From positions 35,605 through 99,604 of the forward strand of contig JAFAFC010000023.1 of NCBI GenBank assembly GCA_023423715.1: a stretch of 64,000 nucleotides of DNA, in the 5' to 3' direction. A program made the position numbers and the translations under genes. Below, one piece after another: positions 42,665 to 52,116 of the stretch. Under the pieces are notes generated by a model. That model was given only the letters and a program-made list of their open reading frames with translations, did not search any database and was not told where the DNA came from. Numbering within the stretch: the stretch's first letter is position 1; each line of letters starts with the position of its first letter. This stretch comes from Bacteroidota bacterium. GTDB lineage: Bacteria > Bacteroidota > Bacteroidia > Flavobacteriales > Weeksellaceae.

Positions 42665-42695
42665 AAGGTTCAGATGTTCAGGCATGCTGAACCTT
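42665..42695 (+). terminator. Hairpin after efp
   Basis: AAGGTTCAG pairs perfectly with CTGAACCTT across a 13-nt loop. A second GTTCAG (42676-42681) in that loop can pair with the same right arm, giving two alternative hairpins. Tail GTTTTAT. It may terminate or attenuate between efp and the next gene. Confidence 0.5.
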
Positions 42696-42712
42696 GTTTT
42701 ATACATCAGATT

Positions 42713-43627
42713 ATGACTTTTCATCAACCTCAGAATTTAGAACATATTGCTCAATTAATTGGAGCACGTTTTGTAGGTCCGGCAGATTTTCAGGTTTTCG
42801 GGACCAACGAAATTCACCGTGTGAAGCAGGGCGAAATCGTTTTTGTTAATCATCCCAAATACTACGATAAAGCCTTAAATTCGGATGCAACGATTATTTT
42901 AATTGATAAAGAAGTTGAGTGTCCCGAAGGAAAAGCTTTGTTGATTTCTGAAGATCCGTTTGGAGATTTCAATAAAATTAATACCCATTTTACGAAGATT
43001 TATAACTTTTCTGAAACGCTTCATGATGTTGAAATAGGTGAAGGAACTTTTATTCATCCTTCTGTGGTTCTCGGGAATAACGTAAAAATAGGGAAGAATT
43101 GCCATATTTTTCCAAATGTGGTCATTGGCGATCGTACGATTATTGGTGATAATGTTATTATCCAAAGTGGAACGGTGATTGGAGGTGATGCTTTTTATTA
43201 TCGAAAACTAAATGGTGAATTTGATCGTTTAATTTCGGTGGGAAATGTCATTATCGAAGATCGTGTAGAAATCGGAAATTTATGTGCGATTGATCGCGGT
43301 GTAACGGATTCAACAATTATTGGGGAAGGTTCAGTTTTAGATAATCAAATTCAAATTGGACACGATACCGTAATCGGAAAACGAGTTTTGATTGCTTCTC
43401 AGACAGGTATCGCAGGATGTTGTATTATCGAAGATGAAGTGACTATTTGGGGACAAGTGGGTATGGCTTCTGGAGTTACTGTGGAGAAAGGAACGGTTTT
43501 ATTAGCGAAGGCAGGAGTAAACCGAGATCTGAAAAAAGGAACGTATTTCGGACCAATTGCAGAAGAATTTCGAGATTATCTACGCAAAGAAGTGGTGATA
43601 AAAAACATGAGTAAGAAAGGTCTTTAA
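42713..43627 (+). CDS. Second LpxD-like N-acyltransferase
   Basis: 304 aa, LpxD family: N-terminal uridine-binding-like domain (LEHIAQLIGARFVGPADF; VFGTNEIHRVKQGEIVFV) and hexapeptide beta-helix (VEIGEGTFIHPSVVLG; NCHIFPNVVIG; QIQIGHDTVIGKRVLIA with the His). It ends shortly after VNRDLKKGTYFGPIAEEFRDY. Neither the acyl substrate nor whether it acts in lipid A is clear. Its place between efp and sucD is common in flavobacteria. The ATG at 42713 is used; an in-frame ATG at 42674 lies in the hairpin loop upstream. Confidence 0.88.
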   Translation: MTFHQPQNLEHIAQLIGARFVGPADFQVFGTNEIHRVKQGEIVFVNHPKYYDKALNSDATIILIDKEVECPEGKALLISEDPFGDFNKINTHFTKIYNFSETLHDVEIGEGTFIHPSVVLGNNVKIGKNCHIFPNVVIGDRTIIGDNVIIQSGTVIGGDAFYYRKLNGEFDRLISVGNVIIEDRVEIGNLCAIDRGVTDSTIIGEGSVLDNQIQIGHDTVIGKRVLIASQTGIAGCCIIEDEVTIWGQVGMASGVTVEKGTVLLAKAGVNRDLKKGTYFGPIAEEFRDYLRKEVVIKNMSKKGL

Positions 43628-43670
43628 TTGAGAGAAAAATAGTATTTTTACAACATTCATTTTTTTCGCA

Positions 43671-43695
43671 GAAGAAAGTCAAGTTGGCTTTTTCT
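43671..43695 (+). terminator. Weak terminator-like hairpin before sucD
   Basis: AAAGTC / GGCTTT (one wobble), loop AAGTT, followed by TTCTG. It lies in the 129-bp gap between the second lpxD-like gene and sucD, otherwise AT-rich with nothing recognised. Confidence 0.35.
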
Positions 43696-43756
43696 GATTC
43701 AAAAAATGAGTTCAATTAGAAATCATCATAATTTAAAATTCAATAAATAATATAAA

Positions 43757-44629
43757 ATGTCAGTATTAGTAAACAAAGATTCTAAGGTAGTAGTACAAGG
43801 ATTTACAGGAAACGAAGGTACTTTCCACGCAGAGCAAATGATCGCTTACGGAACAAACGTTATCGGAGGAGTTACTCCAGGAAAAGGAGGTTCTGAGCAT
43901 TTAGGAAAGCCAGTTTTCAACACTGTGGCTGAAGCAGTAGAAAAAGCAGGAGCAAACGTAAGTATTATTTTCGTACCGCCAGCATTCGCTGCAGATGCTA
44001 TTATGGAAGCTGCACAAGCTGGAATTAAAGTAATCGTATGTATTACAGAAGGTATTCCTGTGGCTGACATGGTGAAAGTAAAAGCGTATATCGCGGATAA
44101 AGATTGCCGTCTTATCGGACCAAACTGTCCAGGTATTATCACGTCTGACGAAGCGAAAATCGGTATTATGCCAGGTTTCGTTTTCAAAAAAGGAAAAGTA
44201 GGTATCGTTTCAAAATCAGGAACGTTAACATACGAAGCTGCTGACCAAGTTGTAAGAGCTGGTTACGGAGTTTCTACAGCAATCGGTATTGGTGGAGACC
44301 CAATTATCGGTACAACAACAAAAGAAGCTTTAGAATTGTTCATCAACGATCCAGAAACAGAAGCAGTTGTTATGATTGGTGAGATCGGTGGTTCTCTTGA
44401 AGCGGAAGCAGCAAGATGGTACAAAGAGAGCGGTTCTAAAAAACCAGTTGTTGGTTTCATCGCGGGACAAACAGCGCCTAAAGGTAGAACAATGGGGCAC
44501 GCTGGTGCAATCGTTGGTGGAGATGAAGATACAGCTCAAGCTAAAATGGCTATTATGAGAGAATGCGGAATTAACGTTGTAGACTCTCCAGCAGATATCG
44601 GTGAAACGGTAGCTAAAGTTTTAGGATAA
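43757..44629 (+). CDS. sucD: Succinate-CoA ligase, alpha subunit
   Basis: 290 aa, normal. TCA-cycle enzyme forming succinate and NTP from succinyl-CoA with the beta subunit SucC (not in the window). Seen: VQGFTGNEGTFHAEQMI at 13-29, GGVTPGKGG, IIFVPPAFAADA, CITEGIPV, GPNCPGIIT, GIVSKSGTLTYEAAD and GRTMGHAGAIVGG with the phosphohistidine near 247. Monocistronic in appearance. Confidence 0.97.
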   Translation: MSVLVNKDSKVVVQGFTGNEGTFHAEQMIAYGTNVIGGVTPGKGGSEHLGKPVFNTVAEAVEKAGANVSIIFVPPAFAADAIMEAAQAGIKVIVCITEGIPVADMVKVKAYIADKDCRLIGPNCPGIITSDEAKIGIMPGFVFKKGKVGIVSKSGTLTYEAADQVVRAGYGVSTAIGIGGDPIIGTTTKEALELFINDPETEAVVMIGEIGGSLEAEAARWYKESGSKKPVVGFIAGQTAPKGRTMGHAGAIVGGDEDTAQAKMAIMRECGINVVDSPADIGETVAKVLG

Positions 44630-44653
44630 AAAACACTAAAAACACACATACAA

Positions 44654-45325
44654 ATGAAAAAAGTTTTTTTAGGTCTTGCAATTGCTATGGCGACTGGGGT
44701 TTCGGCTCAAGTTGATTTTAGCAGTACTAGATTTGGTCTTACAGCTGGTGTGAACTATTCCCGTGTTAGGAATGCGCACAACCCTTCAGGACCAATTTGG
44801 GGATTCCAAGCTGGTGGTTTAGCATTGATTCCTATCGATAGTGACGATCAGTTTTATATTCAGCCAGAAGTATTGTATTATACAGCGGGTGAGTCTGGGA
44901 AAGATAAAGATATGAAAGGGAAGAATGGTTATAATGCAAAATATGCAAATAACTACATCAGTGTACCGATCTATTTTAAAGGCTATTTTTCAGAAGCTGA
45001 AAGCGAATTTTTCGGTATGGTAGGGCCAAGGTTCAATTTTTTGATGAGTCAAAAAGTAACGAATCCAGCTCGTGATTATTACGATCCGAATGTTGTAAAT
45101 CCTGATTATCCTAATATCAATGGAAAAGCCAATAAATTTAACTTTGGTATTGGATTAGGTTTAGGATATAGTTATAAACGTCAGGTTGAACTATCATTAA
45201 AATACGATATCGGTATTTCTAATACGTATCCGAATATGGTTGAAGGTTGGACAGGTGATCCAAACACGCAGAAAAGAAAGTCCGAGCAAGTTTTAAGCGT
45301 AGGCTTAAGTTATATTTTCGAATAG
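44654..45325 (+). CDS. Outer-membrane beta-barrel protein (PorT-like family)
   Basis: 223 aa with signal peptide (MKKVFLGLAIAMATGVSAQ) and alternating strands typical of 8-stranded OMP_b-brl/PorT-family barrels (FGLTAGVNYSRVRNA; FQAGGLALIPID; FYIQPEVLYYTAGESG; FNFGIGLGLGYSYKRQVELSLKY, split by turns). The last residue of the final strand region is Phe-Glu (SYIFE). Specific function unknown. 24 bp after sucD, so possibly co-transcribed; followed by a strong terminator. Confidence 0.82.
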   Translation: MKKVFLGLAIAMATGVSAQVDFSSTRFGLTAGVNYSRVRNAHNPSGPIWGFQAGGLALIPIDSDDQFYIQPEVLYYTAGESGKDKDMKGKNGYNAKYANNYISVPIYFKGYFSEAESEFFGMVGPRFNFLMSQKVTNPARDYYDPNVVNPDYPNINGKANKFNFGIGLGLGYSYKRQVELSLKYDIGISNTYPNMVEGWTGDPNTQKRKSEQVLSVGLSYIFE

Positions 45326-45343
45326 TAAATTCTAAAATAACAT

Positions 45344-45377
45344 AAAAAAAATCGAGTGCATTTGCACTCGATTTTTT
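45344..45377. terminator. Bidirectional terminator
   Basis: ATCGAGTGC / GCACTCGAT stem with an ATTT loop and A/T tracts on both sides, between the barrel gene and the convergent ABC permease gene. Confidence 0.88.
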
Positions 45378-45395
45378 GTTTTATGCCTTTTGAAA

Positions 45396-46709
45396 TTAGC
45401 TTCCTTTAATCCATTTCCACATTTCTTTCATACTTGCTTTATTGCCGTACAACAAAATCCCTATTCTGTAGATTTTACCTGCCAAATAGATGGTTAAGAT
45501 TGTTGTTCCGAGTAATAAGAGAAGCGAAACAATAATTTGCCATACAGGTACTCCAAACGGAATTCTAGCAACCATAGCAACAGGTGAAGTAAATGGAATC
45601 ATCGATAACCAAAATGCCATCGGTCCATCTGGATTATTCATAATCGTCATACTTCCGTACATCCCCACAGTAAGCGGAATAATCGCAAATAAAGTGAACT
45701 GTTGGGTTTCCGTTTCATTATCTACAGCTGAGCCTACAGCGGCGTAAATCGAGCTATAAAAGATGTATCCTAAAAGGAAAAATAAGATAAACACTCCAAT
45801 AACCATGGGGATATTTAAATTCAATAAAACATGGGAAATTTCACTTGCGTATTGTTGAAAGTTGAATGCTTCTGCAACTTCAGGATTTTGATCCATTTGA
45901 GTTTGAACGGCCGAAAATCCAGTATTGAAAAATACCGCCGCAATTACAGTCATTAAGATCCAAATAACAAATTGCGTTAACGCAACCAAAGTTACACCAA
46001 GGATTTTCCCAACCATCAAATCAAATGGTTTTACCGATGAGATAATGATTTCGACAACGCGGTTATTTTTCTCTTCTAATACGCTTCGCATCACACGAAC
46101 GCCATAAATAATGATGAACATGAACGTTGCATAGGTTAACAGCATGGCAAGTCCACTTTTTACAGCAAATGCCATATTAGAGTCACCTTGATCGCCTGAA
46201 TTGATGTTTTCTACCTTCAAGTCGAACGATTTATCCAACGCTTTTATCTGAGCTTCATTAACACCTAAATCCTTTACTTTTTGTTTTTGAATAACTTGTT
46301 TTAGATCGTTTGCGACTTCTTTTTTCGTGTCGAATCCAATTTTTTTATTCACCAAAAGTAATGTCTGTTTCTCTAAAAGATCGTACTGATTACCCTGCAA
46401 TTCAGGAATAATTAAGATGCCGTCGATTTCCTGATCTTCTTTTGAAAGTTCGGTTTTAACTTTAGATTCTTCAGCTGTCGGAATGAAGTTGTAGGCAACC
46501 GTTTTGGTTGATTTAATTTCATCTTTAAACAAGCCACTTTTATCAACCACTTGAATAACGGAAGACGACTCATTGGCTTTGAACATCACCGAAATCAAAA
46601 CTCCGAAACCAACCATCAATAGAGGCGCCAATATCGTCATCACGATAAAGGATTTCTTTTTTACTTGGGTAAGATATTCCCTTTTTGTAATTAATAGAAT
46701 GTTTTTCAT
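45396..46709 (-). CDS. ABC-2 type transporter permease (NatB-like)
   Basis: 437 aa, with TM1 near 20-40, a large extracytoplasmic domain (about 45-175) and about five or six spans after residue 180 (YATFMFIIIYGVRVMRSVLEEK; ILGVTLVALTQFVIWILM). N-terminus KNILLITKREYLTQVKKKSF and the NNRVVEIIISSVKPFDLMVGK motif are typical of NatB/ABC-2 exporters. It forms an exporter with the ATPase gene upstream, whose 3' end overlaps its start by 4 bp. Substrate unknown (sodium in Bacillus NatAB). Confidence 0.9.
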   Translation of the reverse strand: MKNILLITKREYLTQVKKKSFIVMTILAPLLMVGFGVLISVMFKANESSSVIQVVDKSGLFKDEIKSTKTVAYNFIPTAEESKVKTELSKEDQEIDGILIIPELQGNQYDLLEKQTLLLVNKKIGFDTKKEVANDLKQVIQKQKVKDLGVNEAQIKALDKSFDLKVENINSGDQGDSNMAFAVKSGLAMLLTYATFMFIIIYGVRVMRSVLEEKNNRVVEIIISSVKPFDLMVGKILGVTLVALTQFVIWILMTVIAAVFFNTGFSAVQTQMDQNPEVAEAFNFQQYASEISHVLLNLNIPMVIGVFILFFLLGYIFYSSIYAAVGSAVDNETETQQFTLFAIIPLTVGMYGSMTIMNNPDGPMAFWLSMIPFTSPVAMVARIPFGVPVWQIIVSLLLLLGTTILTIYLAGKIYRIGILLYGNKASMKEMWKWIKGS

Positions 46710-47629
46710 GATGGATTTGTTTGGCTTACCGCTTTAATAAAAACTTCGTTCATACTTGGGATTCTTTCGTCAAAACTTCTAACATTTCCGATAGAAACAA
46801 GGTCTTTTACGATTTGATTTTGAGATGAAATATTCGAAATGTCAAAATTCAAAATTCCATTTTCTAAAGTTACTTGATTCAGTTGATGTTGATTTTTAAA
46901 TGCCTCAAATGCTTCTTGATTAACATCAGAAAGAGCTACTTTGAATATATTTTGTTTGAATTGTTCGCGTACATCAAAGACTTTTCCATCCAAAACCTTT
47001 CTCGAGTTGTTGATTAATGCAACATAATCGCACATTTCCTCCACGCTTTCCATTCGGTGAGTGGAAAGAATAATGGTGGTTCCTTCGTTTTTCAGACGGA
47101 TGATTTGGTCTTTAATTAAATTAGCATTTACGGGGTCGAATCCAGAAAAAGGCTCATCTAAAATCAACAATTCCGGACGGTGTAAAACCGTTACCACAAA
47201 CTGAATTTTTTGAGCCATCCCTTTGGAAAGTTCAGCTAGTTTTTTCTTCCACCAATGATCGATGTGAAGAATGTCAAACCATTTTTGAGCTTCTGCAAGT
47301 GCGTCGCTTTTGCTCATTCCTTTCAATTCACCAAAATACAAAAGCTGATCTCCGACGGTCATATTTTTATACAAACCACGTTCTTCAGGCATATAACCGA
47401 TGTTTTTGATGTGATCTGCATTCAATAATTGGTCGTTGATATAGACTTGCCCCGCATCGGGTTTCGTAATTTGATTAACGATTCGGATGAAAGATGTTTT
47501 TCCCGCTCCGTTTGGTCCAAGAAGTCCATAAATACTGGATTTTGGAACTTTGATAGAAAAATCTTGCAACGCAATTTTTTTCCCAGAGTCGTAGGTTTTA
47601 AGAATATTTTCTGCTCTAAGCATGTTCAT
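46706..47629 (-). CDS. ABC transporter ATP-binding protein (NatA-like)
   Basis: 307 aa. Walker A GLLGPNGAGKTS near 38-49, Q-loop region YMPEERGLY, signature LSKGMAQKIQ, Walker B LLILDEPFSGFD, H-loop STHRMESVEEM; C-terminal DUF4162-like extension after about 220. Energises the permease at 45396. The ATG at 47629 (MNMLRAEN) is used; the ATG at 47623 is equally possible, and an upstream TTG at 47638 is less likely. Confidence 0.92.
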   Translation of the reverse strand: MNMLRAENILKTYDSGKKIALQDFSIKVPKSSIYGLLGPNGAGKTSFIRIVNQITKPDAGQVYINDQLLNADHIKNIGYMPEERGLYKNMTVGDQLLYFGELKGMSKSDALAEAQKWFDILHIDHWWKKKLAELSKGMAQKIQFVVTVLHRPELLILDEPFSGFDPVNANLIKDQIIRLKNEGTTIILSTHRMESVEEMCDYVALINNSRKVLDGKVFDVREQFKQNIFKVALSDVNQEAFEAFKNQHQLNQVTLENGILNFDISNISSQNQIVKDLVSIGNVRSFDERIPSMNEVFIKAVSQTNPS

Positions 47630-47704
47630 TAATTTCAAGTAATTAGTGTACGCTTACCTCAGATTGTTACAGTTTTTAAAGGTTTTTTCTTGTATAGAAA
47701 AGCT

Positions 47705-48706
47705 TTAGCTGAGGTTATTCGCGTAGAAATCTTCGTAGAAAAATTGCGTTTCTTCAATTAACGCATCCATTTCTTCTAAAGTGAAAACTTCTAGAAAACG
47801 TTTTTTGAATTCTTTAAAATGCGGAATTCCTCGGAAATAATTGCTATAATGTTGGCGCATTTCCACCAAACCAATACGTTCACCTTTCCATTCTGTACTC
47901 CACAAAGCATGGTTTTTTACGGCTTCTAAGCGGTCTTTTATCGTAGGTTCAGGTAGAATTTCGCCCGTTTCAAAATAATGTTTGATTTCATTAAAAATCC
48001 ATGGATATCCAATCGCGCCACGACCGATCATCACACCGTCGCAAGCGTATTTGTCTTTGTATTCTTTGGCTTTTTCAGGAGAATCAATATCGCCATTTCC
48101 AAAAATTGGAATTTCAATATTTGGATTGTTTTTGATTCGTGAAATATGCTCCCAATCGGCTTCACCTTTATACATTTGAGCACGCGTTCGCGCATGGATT
48201 GTTAAGGCTTTAATTCCAGTGTCTTGCAAACGTTCAGCAACTTCATCAATGTTGATAGAATCGTTGTCCCAGCCTAAACGAGTTTTTACGGTTACGGGCA
48301 AATGGGTTGATGTAACAACGGCTTTAGTCAAACGAACCATCAAATCAATATCTTTCAAAACACCGGCTCCAGCTCCTTTGCAAACCACTTTCTTAACAGG
48401 ACAACCGAAATTAATATCGACCAAATCGGGTTCAACGGTTTCTACAATCCGAGCAGACATCGCCATAGCCTCTTCATCTCCACCAAAAATTTGGATTCCA
48501 ACGGGACGCTCATAATCGAAAATATCAAGCTTTTTTCGGCTTTTTATGGCATCACGAATTAGTCCTTCCGACGAAATAAATTCCGAATACATCAAATCGG
48601 CACCATGCATTTTGCAAAGCTTTCGAAAAGGTGGATCACTTACGTCTTCCATTGGAGCAAGTAAGAGTGGGAATTCAGGAAGTTCTATGTTGCCAATTTT
48701 TACCAT
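47705..48706 (-). CDS. dusB: tRNA-dihydrouridine synthase
   Basis: 333 aa, normal DusB. FMN enzyme reducing uridine in the tRNA D-loop. TIM barrel with LLLAPMEDVSDPPFRKLC at 14-31, YSEFISSEGLI, VGIQIFGGDEEAM, DINFGCPVKKVVCKGAGAG with the catalytic Cys, TVKTRLGWD, IHARTRAQMYKG, GNGDIDSPEKA, GVMIGRGAIGYPWIF. The ATG at 48706 lies 4 nt after a -7 box, so the mRNA appears leaderless. Confidence 0.95.
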   Translation of the reverse strand: MVKIGNIELPEFPLLLAPMEDVSDPPFRKLCKMHGADLMYSEFISSEGLIRDAIKSRKKLDIFDYERPVGIQIFGGDEEAMAMSARIVETVEPDLVDINFGCPVKKVVCKGAGAGVLKDIDLMVRLTKAVVTSTHLPVTVKTRLGWDNDSINIDEVAERLQDTGIKALTIHARTRAQMYKGEADWEHISRIKNNPNIEIPIFGNGDIDSPEKAKEYKDKYACDGVMIGRGAIGYPWIFNEIKHYFETGEILPEPTIKDRLEAVKNHALWSTEWKGERIGLVEMRQHYSNYFRGIPHFKEFKKRFLEVFTLEEMDALIEETQFFYEDFYANNLS

Positions 48707-48710
48707 GCTG

Positions 48711-48743
48711 CAAAGATACGAAATGAAAAAAAAGTAGCAGCAA
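48711..48743 (-). promoter_or_regulatory. Promoter of dusB
   Basis: On the minus strand TTG (48743-48741), 22-bp spacer, TATCTTTG (48718-48711). The -7 box ends 4 nt before the dusB ATG. Confidence 0.65.
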
Positions 48744-48746
48744 CGT

Positions 48747-51700
48747 CTAGAAACTTGCTTTGATTTGTACCGAACCGATGTGAATGGTTCTGTCTGTGGA
48801 GTTTCTGCCTTCGTAATTAATATTCATAATAATAAACGAAGTAATGTTTTGTTGAATAAACAAACTCCAAACCTGATTTTTTCCGGCTTTCAATCCATCT
48901 AACATTTGATTTCCAACGACTGAAAACGAATTTCCTGTAAAATTGTTTTGGATAAATGAGAAACTTCCCCGAATGGACGTTTTTTTATGTTCCCATTGCA
49001 AAGCACCCGTTAGATCTACTGTTTTTAAAGCTTCTTCGCCATCTCTTCGGTCTTTGTTAATCCACGCGGTAGAAAGTTCGGCTTGCAAGCTTTCCGCGAA
49101 TTTGTAAGTTGCTTTTGGGCGCGTTTCCAAAATATCCAAAAGATAGTTTCGTGTCGAGAATAATTGGGAAGTATTTGAGTTTTTAGCGAAACTTGTTTCC
49201 CAATCTAAACGCAAGTTCTTTTGAAATTTGTATCCGAAGTTCACAAAATGGCTATTTCTGTTACTTTCCTCCAAACTAAAATTGGCGTTGATCATGTTGA
49301 GGTTGTTTATCCAGCGATAATTGGCATTCCAACCTGATTTTTCGGAAGGATTAAACATCGCCGAAAACAATACATTTTGATTTTTTAGAATTTGATCGTT
49401 TTCTTTTTTAAATGGATTCAGAATAACAACTTGTTCTTTTTTGAAGAAGGAATTTTGTGAAAGCAAAGAGAAATTAAAATTCCAGCGTTTTAAGAACTGA
49501 TTTTCCGATTTGAAAATAATATACGGATTGACAAACAAAGACAATTGTAATTTGTTTTTATTGGAAGGCGTGTAGGTCACCATATTGGTGTAAACACGGA
49601 TGTATTGCGCAAGATCTGAGTATTCAGCAACCTCGAATTCATCCAATTGTTGAACGCCATCGCCGTTGTAATCGGTCCACTTGTAAACGCCTTGTCCATC
49701 GGTTACTTTAATGTATTGAAAAGCTCGTTGGGCTTCCTGTCCATTTCCAAGTTCATAAAAGGCTTGCAAACGCATTCCGTTATTGAAAAGTTGCTGATTG
49801 TAAACGATATTTCCAACAATGAAATCTTGATTTCCAGACCAAACATCATTTTCTTGTTGATAGAAAAACTTACGATAATGGAGTAGGGCGCTTAATTGTG
49901 TTTTCTCGGTTTTGATTAATTCACTTTCGGCAACAAAGCCAATGATATGGTTGAAATCTTGTAGATGATTGTCCAAAATAGAATCATTATCTCGGAAGTA
50001 GACTTTCGTCATTAATTTGGTTCGAGAAGAATCACCAATTTTCTTCTGAACGAATACTTCCTTCCAACTAAAACTAGAAAGATCGTACTGATTGGTTTCA
50101 TTGACTTTCTTCAAATTATGCTCCATGCTTCCTCCAATCGCCCAACTTCCTTTTCTACCATGATATTCGGCAACAGCTTGTCCGCGTATGAATTCCGTAT
50201 CGAGACTGGTACTTTTGGTACTCAAATAGGATGCTTGCACTTTGGTTTCCACAGATTTGAATTTCCATCCAAAATCAAAATCATTTTTTAGACCTCGATA
50301 TGAATCTTGTTCATCTAAATAATTGAGACGATAATTGGCAAAACCTTTGTTTTTCCATGTATTCAAAAATGAGAAAATAAAGCGATTTTGTGTTTTTTGG
50401 TTGAATTCTTGAGCCAAATTAAAATCACGCGAAAATTCAACATCATTAATTCGATCCAGAATATGGAATCGAGAGCTGATTCGCTGATATTCAAACGTTG
50501 GCGTTCCTTTCCAATCTCCTTTTTTAAAAGTCTTTTCTCCAAAAATCCGACCTGCATAACCGACGTTTTCTTTTTGATCTAGACTAGAAAATAAGTTAAT
50601 GTCGTAGTTACTTAATGAAAAATCGGCTCCAACTTTTCCATCCTGAATTTCATAAGCCGCATTTGCTGAAATAACTTGTGTTTTCACAGGAGACGGAAGC
50701 TTTCGCACTGCGGAATAATCACCTAAATGAGTTCCAACAAATTCAAATACACGTCCGTTGTTCGTGGTTTGCGTCAATTTGTAATCGCCTTTTCCCGTTC
50801 CAAAATAGGTAAAAGCAACTTCATAAAGAGTTTCATTAGGATCAGTAGAAAACTCGTAAAAATCCCCATTAGCATTGGCTATTTTACGATATAGAATTTT
50901 ATTGACATCGTACTCAACTACTTTTCCCGAAGGCGCAAACATAAGGTCAGGATTATTCCCAGCTTGTGAAAGGATTTGCTCATCCTCTTTACTTAAATTC
51001 AATGCCAGTGGTGAATTCTTGTTGTCATTTTCCAAAAACCAAGATAACCCAGCTTGGAAGCGTTCTTTCTTATGTTGAAGTTCTCCCGTAATCAAAAATC
51101 GAGAATAATTTCGATTGGTGTAATTGTAGGAAATGGTAATGAAATTTTGTTTGTAAATCGGTCGGAACGATGTAAATGTAATTTCACCCGTGTTGTAATT
51201 GATGATGTAATCTAGATTTTCGCCACGTTTCATCAGAACTCCATCAATAAAAACCTGTTCCGAACCTGAAATAATCGTAATGAAATTTTCGCCATTCCTA
51301 CCTGTTAAGCGATATGGACCTTGGTTGCCTTCAATTCCTTGAAATCGAATTCGGTGAAATTCGGCTCGCGCAACTCCCGCAGATAGATTAAGATAAGTGT
51401 TGTTGTCCTTTCCAAAGCGAGTTTCAAATTGAAGTCCCATGCTTCGTCTTTGGTATCTTCCGAAATACGTTTTTTCGTCTTGCAAATCCAAATGTCCCGC
51501 TCGTAAAATTGAATTTTTACGGATGTTTAACTGTATATAAATTTTATCAAATTCTTCTAAAGTTTGCGTATATCCATCTGCTTGAATCGGTAAATTATGA
51601 TCAGAAATACTTGCTAGAATAGAAACGTCAGGCGCAAGTTTTCCGCTAATTTGCATATCCATCGTACTTTGTACGGAAGAACCTTGGTTGTTCCCGAAAG

Positions 51701-51977
51701 TTACTCCACGAATAATGGAACCTTTGGATTGTAAATCTCCCAATATTTTGGAACGGTCATTTTTTACTTTTAATTCTTCCTCAATATATCGAGTATGCTG
51801 CTTTTTAATGAAATCTAATGTGTCTTTTTGAAAGACATCTTTATTGATTTTGGATGCTATAAGACTGTCTTTTTTGAGGCTGTCTTTTGTGTTTGGATTT
51901 TGCCAACGAAAAACCTGAGCTCTAATGCTTATCAGACCCAAGAAAAGAATAAATAAGAGGCAGTAAATCTTCTTCAA
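48747..51977 (-). CDS. Large outer-membrane beta-barrel protein of unknown function
   Basis: 1076 aa with a signal peptide (KIYCLLFILFLGLISIRAQ). After a charged linker, the protein is almost wholly alternating amphipathic strands with short turns and ends in a strand with terminal Phe (SVQIKASF), as outer-membrane barrels do. GENLDYIINYNTGEITF (near 255) and an EF-hand-like loop DYNGDGVQQLDEFE (near 740) are visible; the same two features occur in SprA-type gliding/T9SS translocon proteins, but this one is far shorter than SprA. No enzyme motif. Single gene, 37 nt downstream of the dusB promoter region. Family known to me only as a conserved Bacteroidota protein. Confidence 0.75.
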   Translation of the reverse strand: MKKIYCLLFILFLGLISIRAQVFRWQNPNTKDSLKKDSLIASKINKDVFQKDTLDFIKKQHTRYIEEELKVKNDRSKILGDLQSKGSIIRGVTFGNNQGSSVQSTMDMQISGKLAPDVSILASISDHNLPIQADGYTQTLEEFDKIYIQLNIRKNSILRAGHLDLQDEKTYFGRYQRRSMGLQFETRFGKDNNTYLNLSAGVARAEFHRIRFQGIEGNQGPYRLTGRNGENFITIISGSEQVFIDGVLMKRGENLDYIINYNTGEITFTSFRPIYKQNFITISYNYTNRNYSRFLITGELQHKKERFQAGLSWFLENDNKNSPLALNLSKEDEQILSQAGNNPDLMFAPSGKVVEYDVNKILYRKIANANGDFYEFSTDPNETLYEVAFTYFGTGKGDYKLTQTTNNGRVFEFVGTHLGDYSAVRKLPSPVKTQVISANAAYEIQDGKVGADFSLSNYDINLFSSLDQKENVGYAGRIFGEKTFKKGDWKGTPTFEYQRISSRFHILDRINDVEFSRDFNLAQEFNQKTQNRFIFSFLNTWKNKGFANYRLNYLDEQDSYRGLKNDFDFGWKFKSVETKVQASYLSTKSTSLDTEFIRGQAVAEYHGRKGSWAIGGSMEHNLKKVNETNQYDLSSFSWKEVFVQKKIGDSSRTKLMTKVYFRDNDSILDNHLQDFNHIIGFVAESELIKTEKTQLSALLHYRKFFYQQENDVWSGNQDFIVGNIVYNQQLFNNGMRLQAFYELGNGQEAQRAFQYIKVTDGQGVYKWTDYNGDGVQQLDEFEVAEYSDLAQYIRVYTNMVTYTPSNKNKLQLSLFVNPYIIFKSENQFLKRWNFNFSLLSQNSFFKKEQVVILNPFKKENDQILKNQNVLFSAMFNPSEKSGWNANYRWINNLNMINANFSLEESNRNSHFVNFGYKFQKNLRLDWETSFAKNSNTSQLFSTRNYLLDILETRPKATYKFAESLQAELSTAWINKDRRDGEEALKTVDLTGALQWEHKKTSIRGSFSFIQNNFTGNSFSVVGNQMLDGLKAGKNQVWSLFIQQNITSFIIMNINYEGRNSTDRTIHIGSVQIKASF

Positions 51978-52060
51978 ACCAAACTATCCAAATTCGTTGT
52001 AAAATAACGGAATATCTTGTTGATTATTGAGCTGATTTTACAATTTATTAATATGAAAAG

Positions 52061-52092
52061 TTTGGGAACCCTAATTAATAGGGATATTTTTG
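52061..52092 (+). promoter_or_regulatory. Promoter with palindromic spacer before the first T9SS cargo gene
   Basis: TTTG (52061-52064), 20-bp spacer, TATTTTTG (52085-52092), 24 nt before the ATG. The spacer holds an inverted repeat CCCTA-ATTAA-TAGGG (52069-52083), placed where a repressor or activator could contact RNA polymerase. Confidence 0.65.
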
Positions 52093-52116
52093 AGGAGTTA
52101 ATTTAAAATTTTATTT

